14,517 nucleotides of DNA from DAISJD01 sp036821645 (GTDB lineage Bacteria; Pseudomonadota; Alphaproteobacteria; ATCC43930; CGMCC-115725). Under the pieces are notes generated by a model. It did no database searches and was not told the origin of the DNA. It saw only the letters and a program-made list of their open reading frames with translations. The translations under genes and the position numbers were made by a program. The stretch is taken from the NCBI GenBank assembly GCA_036821645.1, contig DAISJD010000080.1:1-14517 (forward strand). The letters are read 5' to 3'. Position 1 is the stretch's first letter, and the number at the start of each line of letters is the position of its first letter. Positions 1-6,447 of this stretch are shown here, piece after piece.

Positions 1-41
1 TCCCGGTGGAGGCTTTGGTAATGGCAGGTTTTTTCGGGAGG

Positions 42-76
42 ATTATATGTATAAATGTATTACAACATAGCTTTAA
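42..76 (-). promoter_or_regulatory. possible leftward promoter with small dyad
   Basis: Read on the minus strand, this stretch holds TTAAAG (76-71), a 17-base gap and TATACA (53-48), followed by a perfect TATAAT (47-42). A 9-bp dyad TGTATTACA (56-64) lies in the gap and has the GT-N3-AC core expected of FadR-subfamily operators. It would drive a gene beyond the left edge of the window, which cannot be seen. AT-rich DNA gives such boxes by chance, so this is weak. Confidence 0.25.
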
Positions 77-220
77 TTGTATCGAACGAACCGTGTGCGA
101 CCCTGCACCGCCGGGAACAAGAGAGCGGGCAGGGCGGTTTTGGTGCGAAGAGTGACCCCGATGCGGGGGCCCGGCACTGGGGATCATGCCTTAAACGATT
201 GGGATCGAACGGATAAAAGA

Positions 221-937
221 TCAGGCATCCCGTTCATGGTCGGTGACCCGCTGACGGGCGCGACCGATATGATAACGCATGGCGAGATGCGCCGCTTCGG
301 CGTCGCCCATGGCGATGGCGTCGTAAATGCGTTGATGTTCGTCGAGGACGCGGGCGGCGCGTTCTTGCGAACCTTCCTGAGTGATGCTGAGGGCGACGGT
401 CATGGCGTTGGCGACGACGCCTTGGATCGTTTCCAAAAGGAACGGAAACATGTCATTGCCGCTCGCAATGGCGACGGCGCGGTGAAAGGCGAAATCCGCC
501 GATGCGGCGAGGCTGCCATCGGCAAAGCAGGCTCCCATATCGCCGAGCGCATCTTTCATGCGGCTAAGATCGGCGGGGGTATGGCGGCGTGCGGCCATCG
601 CCGCCGCTTCGCTTTCAAGGGCGAGCCGCACCTCGAACGAGCGCAGGTAGCTGGCGATGTCGCCAGCCGGGGCAAACCGAATCAAGCCTTGCGGCGGCCG
701 TTTTTGCACGAACGTCCCGGACCCTTGGCGGGCGATGACGAGTCCATCGGCCTGAAGACGCATCAAGGCTTCGCGCACGACGGGCCTTGATACTTGAAAA
801 GATTGACAAATCTCTTTCTCGGAGGGCAATCGATCGCCTTCTTTCAAGGTGCCCGCGACGATCTGTTCCAGGATTTGTCCATAGAGTTGATCACCGAGGC
901 GTTCGCGGCGGTGCGGTTGGAGTTTCAACATCGACAT
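221..937 (-). CDS. GntR/FadR-family (FCD) transcriptional regulator
   Basis: This is a 238-residue DNA-binding regulator. A winged helix-turn-helix lies at about residues 14-77, with the typical run LPSEKEICQSFQVSRPVVRE and a wing ending GSGTFV. An FCD ligand-binding domain fills about residues 95-230 and retains the metal and ligand residues of the family: Asp148-x3-His152, His201 and His223. Length and layout are normal for the FadR subgroup, whose members usually repress sugar-acid and organic-acid genes and are released by an acidic metabolite. It is divergent from the dehydratase gene across a 212-bp gap, so it probably controls the locus. The inducer (a uronate, aldarate or 2-keto-3-deoxy acid) is inference. 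The start at 937 is preceded by GAGGGG about nine bases upstream; an in-frame ATG at 931 is the alternative. A possible minus-strand promoter upstream is TTGCAA, 17 bases, TAAATA. Confidence 0.9.
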   Translation of the reverse strand: MSMLKLQPHRRERLGDQLYGQILEQIVAGTLKEGDRLPSEKEICQSFQVSRPVVREALMRLQADGLVIARQGSGTFVQKRPPQGLIRFAPAGDIASYLRSFEVRLALESEAAAMAARRHTPADLSRMKDALGDMGACFADGSLAASADFAFHRAVAIASGNDMFPFLLETIQGVVANAMTVALSITQEGSQERAARVLDEHQRIYDAIAMGDAEAAHLAMRYHIGRARQRVTDHERDA

Positions 938-1107
938 CGGCGGAGCCCCTCAGGAACCCAATACTGGGAAAATCATGGATCTATTTAGGCAGTCCGTGAC
1001 AGGTTTGCAACGGATTCCTCCGTCAGGATCGGGGAACGGGTTCTGGTGACAGGAACGGATGAGCCGCCTGCGCTCTGCCCTTGACCGGATGGTGGATTGC
1101 GTTATGG

Positions 1108-1123
1108 TTATCTTATAAGACAA
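1108..1123. promoter_or_regulatory. candidate operator upstream of the dehydratase gene
   Basis: The 16-bp element TTATCTTATAAGACAA is palindromic except for one base pair, with a perfect 10-bp core TCTTATAAGA. It lies 26 bp before the dehydratase start and overlaps a -10-like TATAAG. The reverse-strand half-site TTGTCTTA recurs exactly at 9882-9889, before the DHDPS-family gene. Binding by the adjacent FadR-type regulator is inference, and the element lacks a full GT-N3-AC core. Confidence 0.45.
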
Positions 1124-1149
1124 CTTAACAACAAAATGGGAGAAGGTAA

Positions 1150-2874
1150 ATGCCGCGACGTTCCCTTGCCGATTTGCGCAGCCAACGCTGGTTCGCGCCG
1201 CAGGATTTGCGCAGTTTCGGTCATCGCTCGCGCGCACGCCAGATGGGCTATGGGCTTGAGGATTTTGCCGACCGCCCCGTGATTGCGATCGTGAATACCT
1301 GGAGCGATCTCAACCCCTGCCACGTTCATTTTCGCCAAAGGGCCGAGGACGTCAAGCGCGGCATCCTGCAGGCGGGCGGTTTTCCCGTCGAACTGCCCGC
1401 GATTTCCTTGGGCGAAAGTTTTATGAAGCCGACCACCATGCTCTATCGCAATCTGTTGGCGATGGAAACCGAAGAGCTGTTGCGCAGCAATCCGGTCGAT
1501 GGGGTCGTGTTGATGGGCGGATGCGACAAGACCACGCCGGCCTTGTTGATGGGGGCGATCAGCATGAACCTGCCGACGGTGTTCATGCCGGCGGGGCCGA
1601 TGCTGCGTGGCAATTGGCAGGGGCAAATCCTGGGCAGCGGGTCGGACGCCTGGAAATATTGGGATGAAAAGCGGGCGGGCACGATATCCGAGGCCGATTG
1701 GACCGAGATGGAGGGCGGCATCGCCCGGTCCTACGGCGTTTGCATGACCATGGGCACGGCGGCGACCATGACGGCGCTGGCCGAAGTTTTGGGCTTCTGT
1801 CTGCCGGGGGCCAGCAGCATTCCCGCCGCCGACAGCAACCATATCCGCATGGCCGCCGCCTGCGGCAGGCGGGCGGTCGAGATGGTGTGGGACGATCTTT
1901 GTCCGCGCGATATCCTGAGCCGGGCCAGTTTCGACAATGCCTTGGTCGCTTTAATGGCGATGGCGGGATCGACCAATGCCATCATCCATGTCTTGGCCTT
2001 GGCGGGCCGCGCGGGGATCGATCTTTCGCTCGACGATTTCGATGCGGCGGCCCGCCGGGTGCCGGTGATCGCGAACCTGCGCCCATCGGGTCAGTATCTG
2101 ATGGAAGATTTTTATTATGCAGGCGGGTTGCCCGCGTTTCTAAGCCAACTGGCCCCGCTCTTGGCGGTGGAGGCCCGCACGGTTTTGGGCGGAACCCTGG
2201 GCGACATCATCGCCACGGCCAAGGTGCATCTGCCCGATGTCATCCGCCCGATGGATCGGGCCATCGCGGCGGCGGACGGGCTTGCGGTTCTGCGCGGCAA
2301 TCTCGCCCCGGACGGGTGCGTGATGAAACCTGCCGCCGCCGATCCCCGCCTGTTGAACCATACAGGCCCGGCTCTGGTGTTTCGCGATTACAATCACATG
2401 GCGGCCGAGATCGATCGCCCGGATCTCGACGTCACGGCAGACCATGTCTTGATCCTGCAGAATGCCGGTCCGCAAGGGGGGCCTGGCATGCCGGAATGGG
2501 GCATGTTGCCGATCCCGAAGAAACTGGTGCAACAGGGGGTGCGCGACATGGTGCGCCTGTCCGACGCCCGGATGAGCGGGACGAGCTATGGGGCCTGCAT
2601 CCTGCATATCGCGCCGGAAAGTGCGGTGGGCGGGCCGCTTGCCCTGGTCCGCACGGGCGATCTCATCACGATCGACGTGGCGGCGCGCCGGATCGAGATG
2701 GCGGTGGACGAACTCGAACTCGCCCGCCGCCGCGCCCAATGGTCGCCGCCGCCCAAACAATATGATCGGGGGTATGGTGCTATGTCGGCCGCCCATATCC
2801 AACAGGCCAATCTCGGCTGCGATTTCGATTTTCTGACCGGCACAGCCCCGATTTCGGAACCGGAAATCCACTAA
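1150..2874 (+). CDS. IlvD/Edd-family sugar-acid dehydratase (aldonate or aldarate)
   Basis: This 574-residue cytoplasmic enzyme is predicted to remove water from a sugar acid to give a 2-keto-3-deoxy acid. It follows L-arabinonate/D-xylonate dehydratases of the IlvD/Edd family along its whole length. The cysteines expected to hold the [2Fe-2S] cluster are Cys57 (NTWSDLNPC), Cys125 (GGCDKTTP) and Cys198. The DARMSGTSYG segment carries the likely catalytic Ser476. The spacing matches, with a two-residue offset, my recollection of the Rhizobium L-arabinonate dehydratase. GGGAGAAGG lies just before the ATG. The next gene is an aldarate-type transporter and the wider locus carries uronate dehydrogenase. 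An aldarate such as galactarate is therefore a plausible substrate, although the family's known substrates are aldonates. Family assignment is secure; substrate is inference. Confidence 0.9.
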   Translation: MPRRSLADLRSQRWFAPQDLRSFGHRSRARQMGYGLEDFADRPVIAIVNTWSDLNPCHVHFRQRAEDVKRGILQAGGFPVELPAISLGESFMKPTTMLYRNLLAMETEELLRSNPVDGVVLMGGCDKTTPALLMGAISMNLPTVFMPAGPMLRGNWQGQILGSGSDAWKYWDEKRAGTISEADWTEMEGGIARSYGVCMTMGTAATMTALAEVLGFCLPGASSIPAADSNHIRMAAACGRRAVEMVWDDLCPRDILSRASFDNALVALMAMAGSTNAIIHVLALAGRAGIDLSLDDFDAAARRVPVIANLRPSGQYLMEDFYYAGGLPAFLSQLAPLLAVEARTVLGGTLGDIIATAKVHLPDVIRPMDRAIAAADGLAVLRGNLAPDGCVMKPAAADPRLLNHTGPALVFRDYNHMAAEIDRPDLDVTADHVLILQNAGPQGGPGMPEWGMLPIPKKLVQQGVRDMVRLSDARMSGTSYGACILHIAPESAVGGPLALVRTGDLITIDVAARRIEMAVDELELARRRAQWSPPPKQYDRGYGAMSAAHIQQANLGCDFDFLTGTAPISEPEIH

Positions 2875-2899
2875 GTAAGACAGTGAAAATAAATATGTT

Positions 2900-2931
2900 T
2901 AAATCAGCTTCTTGAAAAAGAAGCTGATTTA
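2900..2931 (+). other. 14-bp stem-loop between dehydratase and transporter genes
   Basis: TAAATCAGCTTCTT (2900-2913) pairs perfectly with 2918-2931 across a GAAA tetraloop. No T-run follows on either strand, so it is not a typical intrinsic terminator. It sits 26 bp before the transporter start. It may protect or separate the transporter message, or partly attenuate read-through. The structure is seen; the role is inference. Confidence 0.6.
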
Positions 2932-2956
2932 TAAAAATAAATAGGGAGAAAATGTC

Positions 2957-4306
2957 ATGTTTGACTCTATGTCGATCTCATCTGCAAGAAAAGTAATATT
3001 TGGTGCGCGTTACCATATGTTGCTAATGATTTTTCTTGCAACAACGCTGAATTATACAGATAGAGCTTTGATTTCAATTGTGGGAGTGCCGATTCAAGCG
3101 GAATTTTCTATCAATTCAATTCAGATGGGATATATTTTTTCTGCTTTCTCTTGGGCCTATGTTGCCGCCCAGATCCCCGGTGGTTGGTTGCTCGATCGGT
3201 TCGGGGTGAAGCGGGTTTATGCCATCAGCATTTTCTTCTGGTCGCTCTTTTCCATGGCGCAAGGGGCGGCGGGCGTCTTTGGCGTTCAGAGTGCGATCTT
3301 CGTCCTGTTCGGGTTGCGATTTCTGACCGGCCTTGCCGAAGCGCCGGCATTTCCTGGCAATGCGCGCCTGGTTGCGGCTTGGTTTCCAACGGCCGAGCGG
3401 GGCCAAGCCTCGGCAATTTTTAATTCCGCGCAATATTTTTCACCGGTTCTGATGGTGCCGATCGCCGGTTGGGTGGCCGAAAAATGGGGCTGGCAGGCGG
3501 CTTTCATCCTCATGGGGGGGATTGGGCTTCCGTTCGTGCTCTTATGGCTGCGGGCCGTATACGGCCCAAAAGATCACCCGCGCTTGACCGATAAAGAACG
3601 CAGCCATTTGGCGGCAGGCGGTGCCCTGATGGAGATGGGGGGCGCCCGTGCTCTCAACCGCACAAAAGGTGCGACATGGTTCTATATCAAGCAGCTTTTG
3701 CAGAGCAGAATGCTGTTGGGGATCTATCTCGCCCAATTCTGTACCAATGCCCTGACCTATTTTTTCCTGACCTGGTTTCCGACTTACTTGATCAAACAAC
3801 AAGGGCTCACGATCATGCAGGCCGGTTTTGTGGCGTCACTGCCTGCTTTGTGCGGGTTTGGCGGGGGGATCCTCGGCGGGATCATTTCGGATTTCATGAT
3901 GCGTAAGACGGGCTCTCTTTCCTTGGCCCGCAAGGTTCCGATCATGGCGGGCATGTTTTTGTCCATGTCGATCATGGCGTGCAACTATGTCGATTCGCCG
4001 TTCCTGGTGATTGTCTTTATGTGTCTGTCTTTTTTCGGTAAGGGGGTTGGCGCCCTTGGGTGGGCAGTGATTGCAGATACGGCACCGAAGGAAATCGGCG
4101 GCTTGTCCGGCGGCGTTTTCAACTGCATCAGCGGGATTGGCGGGATCACGACGCCGATCGTCATCGGTTATTTGGTTGACGGTACCGGATCGTTCGATGC
4201 GGCCCTCGTGTTCGTTGGCATGAATGCCTTGGTCGTGATCGTCTCGTATTTGTTTCTGGTCGGCGAAATTAAGCGCGTCGTCCTGAAACCGGCCCCGGTT
4301 CGTTGA
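2957..4306 (+). CDS. gudP: MFS aldarate (glucarate/galactarate) transporter, GudP/GarP-like
   Basis: This 449-residue inner-membrane protein is predicted to import glucarate and/or galactarate with protons. It belongs to the anion:cation symporter branch of the major facilitator superfamily and has the expected 12-helix length. The segments NYTDRALISI, GYIFSAFSWAYVAAQIPGGW, LLDRFGVKRVY, GLAEAPAFPGNARLVAAWFP, AGFVASLPALCGFGGGILGG, GKGVGALGWAVIADTAPKEI and the tail GEIKRVVLKP match E. coli GudP closely from memory (no alignment was run). GGGAG lies 8 bases before the ATG; an overlapping ATG five bases upstream is out of frame. The first 65 or so codons are about 36% GC and use AGA and ATA, whereas the next 90 bases are well over 50% GC. 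This break suggests a mosaic origin. Galacturonate or glucuronate transport is a less likely alternative. Confidence 0.85.
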   Translation: MFDSMSISSARKVIFGARYHMLLMIFLATTLNYTDRALISIVGVPIQAEFSINSIQMGYIFSAFSWAYVAAQIPGGWLLDRFGVKRVYAISIFFWSLFSMAQGAAGVFGVQSAIFVLFGLRFLTGLAEAPAFPGNARLVAAWFPTAERGQASAIFNSAQYFSPVLMVPIAGWVAEKWGWQAAFILMGGIGLPFVLLWLRAVYGPKDHPRLTDKERSHLAAGGALMEMGGARALNRTKGATWFYIKQLLQSRMLLGIYLAQFCTNALTYFFLTWFPTYLIKQQGLTIMQAGFVASLPALCGFGGGILGGIISDFMMRKTGSLSLARKVPIMAGMFLSMSIMACNYVDSPFLVIVFMCLSFFGKGVGALGWAVIADTAPKEIGGLSGGVFNCISGIGGITTPIVIGYLVDGTGSFDAALVFVGMNALVVIVSYLFLVGEIKRVVLKPAPVR

Positions 4307-4312
4307 TGATCG

Positions 4313-4358
4313 GGGTTCTTGCCTGCCTCGGTTCGGCAATCGCGGCAGGCAAGAACCC
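4313..4358. terminator. long hairpin between convergent genes
   Basis: GGGTTCTTGCCTGC (4313-4326) pairs perfectly with GCAGGCAAGAACCC (4345-4358) across an 18-base loop. It fills the 53-bp gap between the transporter stop and the aldose-epimerase stop, where it would act in both directions. There is no T-run on either side, so classical intrinsic termination is uncertain. A 3'-end protecting hairpin is an alternative. Confidence 0.6.
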
Positions 4359-4359
4359 G

Positions 4360-5334
4360 TTACGTCTGCCGTTCGTCGGTGCAGACCGATGGCGTAAGGG
4401 TGAGACGCCCGGAACAGGCTTGTCCGGGCGCCAGCAGGATCGGGGCAAGCCATTGTGCCCAGTCTGGATGATTGAGTTGATTGGGGAGTTGCGAGACCGG
4501 TTCAAAGCAAAAAAATCCGCCATCGCGCGGGACATAGAGATGGGCGGCGCGAAAGGCCCCCTCGGCCATAAGCGCCAGACGATAGCCCGCCTCGGGCCAG
4601 GTTATGAGTGCGCGTCCGTCCCAGCCAATAAAGGTCCCATCGACCCCGTGCGCGTCCGCAACGGGTCTTAGGGCAGTAAAATCATGATCCGGGTCGACCG
4701 GTACGGGCCCCCGTGGCAATTTATCGGGGCCGGGCGGAAACCAGCGATCGGCCTGAAAGCGGCAGAACGCGCCTGCGGCATCAGGAAAGTAGGGATGCAG
4801 GCCAAGCCCGTAGGCCATGGTCTCGGCACCGTGATGGGTGAGGACGAGGGTGATGGAAACGCCCGTCTCGGTGATCGCAAGATCGAGCTCGGCACTATAT
4901 GAGAAGGGCGATTGCCCATCGTGATGGGCATGAACCAGACGGATACGGGCGTGATCTTCATCGATGACCGACCAGGGGGCTTGAAAGCCGAATCCGTGAA
5001 TGGCATGGGGTTCGCCCGGACGATTGGCGGCGAGCGCATAGCCGCGATCCCGCCACGTAAAGCGCCCATCGGCAATCCGGTTCACGAAGGGGAGCATGGG
5101 AAAGCAGGCGGGGCGCTGGGATTGGGGTTGGATCGGGGGTTCCTCGGGCCGCAACAGGGGGTAGATGGTCCCCCCCGGCACGGGACACCAATCCAGCCGG
5201 GTGACGGTACCGCCCCTGGCCGGTTTGAGAGCGATGGTGAACCCGTGGGCGACCAGTCGATAGTCTGCCTGAGGGGGGGGTTCGGTTGGAACGGCGTCCC
5301 GTTCCAACCCTTCCTTATCCGAGGGAGGCACCAC
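4360..5334 (-). CDS. aldose 1-epimerase (mutarotase) family protein
   Basis: This 324-residue protein is predicted to interconvert alpha and beta anomers of a sugar or uronate so that the downstream dehydrogenase sees its preferred form. It has the galactose-mutarotase signature pieces: FPMLPFVNRI (Asn85, Arg86 in the sugar pocket), HGFG with His113, GLGLHPYF with catalytic His180, and the general base Glu278 in FCFEPVS. No signal peptide is visible, so it should be cytoplasmic. It is the last gene of the minus-strand operon. The chosen GTG start overlaps the end of the lactonase gene by 20 bp, with GAAGG a few bases upstream; the first 20 or so residues are poorly conserved, so the true start could be later. 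Family assignment is firm. Uronate specificity is inferred from the neighbours. Confidence 0.85.
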   Translation of the reverse strand: MVPPSDKEGLERDAVPTEPPPQADYRLVAHGFTIALKPARGGTVTRLDWCPVPGGTIYPLLRPEEPPIQPQSQRPACFPMLPFVNRIADGRFTWRDRGYALAANRPGEPHAIHGFGFQAPWSVIDEDHARIRLVHAHHDGQSPFSYSAELDLAITETGVSITLVLTHHGAETMAYGLGLHPYFPDAAGAFCRFQADRWFPPGPDKLPRGPVPVDPDHDFTALRPVADAHGVDGTFIGWDGRALITWPEAGYRLALMAEGAFRAAHLYVPRDGGFFCFEPVSQLPNQLNHPDWAQWLAPILLAPGQACSGRLTLTPSVCTDERQT

Positions 5335-6343
5335 GGGCCTTCGTCATCAAGGAATAGACCGAATGGCTTGACGCCATGAACAGCCGATTGCGCTTCAAAC
5401 CGCCGAAACAGAGATTGGCGCAGCGTTCCGGCAGGCTGATGAAGCCGATCGGTTTGCCCGCAGGCGAAAAGACCATGACCCCATCGAGATCGTCGCTGCC
5501 TTCGCCCCAACCGCACCACAGATTGCCATCGATATCGACCCGCAACCCATCGGCAGTGCCCGGCCCGCAATCGATCAGCACTTTGCCGTTGGCGATGGCG
5601 GTGCCGTTGTTGACGACGTCATAGACCCGGATTTGGCGGGGATTGGTTCGGGATTCGACGATATAGAGTTTGCTTTCGTCCGGTGAAAAACACAGACCGT
5701 TCGGGCCTTTGATATCGGTTGCAAGGACGCTGACGCTGGCTTTCAGAGGGTCGACCCGATAGACGGCCTCGGGCAATTCCGGTGCGGCCATGCCTTCGTT
5801 GACATTGGGACCAAAGGCGGGATCGGTGAACCAGATCGACCCATCGGACTTGCCCACGATATCATTGGGTGAGTTCAAGGGTTTGCCGTTGAATTTGTCC
5901 AAGATGACCGTGATGGACCCGTCAAATTCCGTGCGCGTTACCCGACGATTTTCATGTTCGCAGGTAATGAGGCGCCCTTGGGCCTCGCGTGCATTGCCGT
6001 TCGCATAGCCCGATGGTTTGCGAAACGGGGCGACGGTGCCGGTTTGTTCGTCCCAACGCATGATTTGATTGTTTGGGATATCGCTCCATAAAAGATAGCG
6101 CCCATCGCCGAACCAGACGGGTCCCTCACACCAACGCATGCCGGTGGCGATGCGTTCGATCGTGGCGCTGCTCACCCAATATTTCTTGAAACTCGGATCT
6201 AAAATATGGATGGCGGGATCGGGGATGCGTTCCGATGGTTTCCATTCCGCCAAGGCCGATCCTGTGGCGGACAAGCTTGCCAAAGCGGCCCCACCCCCCA
6301 GCAGAACGGATCGGCGGGTTGCGTCGAATTTGGTTTCGGTCAT
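5315..6343 (-). CDS. Tat-exported SMP-30/gluconolactonase-family lactonase
   Basis: This 342-residue protein is predicted to hydrolyse a sugar-acid lactone in the periplasm. The N-terminus has a twin-arginine signal (TRRSVLLGG, then a hydrophobic stretch) ending SALA before Glu33. The rest is a six-bladed SMP-30/LRE propeller. The likely metal ligands are Glu73 (CEGPVWF), Asn160 (NSPNDIV) and/or Asn215 (GPNGLCFSPDE), and Asp265 (GTADGLRVD). The open frame runs further upstream, but the start at 6343 is chosen because GGGGAAGGAA lies just before it and the signal peptide follows at once. It sits in the operon after the semialdehyde dehydrogenase, with a 104-bp gap. A second, cytoplasmic family member heads the operon, so the two probably act on different pools. 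Exact substrate unknown. Confidence 0.87.
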   Translation of the reverse strand: MTETKFDATRRSVLLGGGAALASLSATGSALAEWKPSERIPDPAIHILDPSFKKYWVSSATIERIATGMRWCEGPVWFGDGRYLLWSDIPNNQIMRWDEQTGTVAPFRKPSGYANGNAREAQGRLITCEHENRRVTRTEFDGSITVILDKFNGKPLNSPNDIVGKSDGSIWFTDPAFGPNVNEGMAAPELPEAVYRVDPLKASVSVLATDIKGPNGLCFSPDESKLYIVESRTNPRQIRVYDVVNNGTAIANGKVLIDCGPGTADGLRVDIDGNLWCGWGEGSDDLDGVMVFSPAGKPIGFISLPERCANLCFGGLKRNRLFMASSHSVYSLMTKARGASLG

Positions 6344-6414
6344 GATTTCCTTCCCCAATTTCTGTGGGGGCCTTCTGGCGATTTGATCCGCTCTAAGCCC
6401 GCCGTTTTCGTTAG

Positions 6415-6439
6415 CCAAGACAGGCTTTGCCTGGATTGG
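6415..6439 (-). other. hairpin downstream of the semialdehyde dehydrogenase gene
   Basis: CCAA/TTGG, a GA/GA internal loop, and CAGGC/GCCTG close a three-base loop in the 104-bp gap after the dehydrogenase stop. It may stabilise the upstream message or set a different level for the two distal genes. No T-run is present, so I do not call it a terminator. Confidence 0.35.
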
Positions 6440-6447
6440 TCGTCGAT

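Noticed and set aside
2..70. Open frame ending at 70 that might be the C-terminus of a gene from the left
   Set aside because: Only 22 codons are visible, they match nothing I recognise, and the segment is better explained as AT-rich promoter DNA.
156..168. CCCCG-ATG-CGGGG hairpin after the regulator gene, considered as a terminator
   Set aside because: The stem is only 5 bp and no T-run follows on the minus strand.
77..790. 237-codon plus-strand open frame opposite the regulator gene
   Set aside because: It overlaps the clear GntR/FCD regulator on the other strand and shows no family resemblance.
1005..1056. Repeated GTGACAGG...AACGGAT segments in the regulator/dehydratase gap
   Set aside because: Spacing differs between the two copies and they show no dyad symmetry; chance similarity is likely.
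2140..2871. Minus-strand open frame opposite the 3' half of the dehydratase gene
   Set aside because: The dehydratase frame is conserved throughout, including DARMSG; the antisense product is rich in His and Arg and not recognisable.
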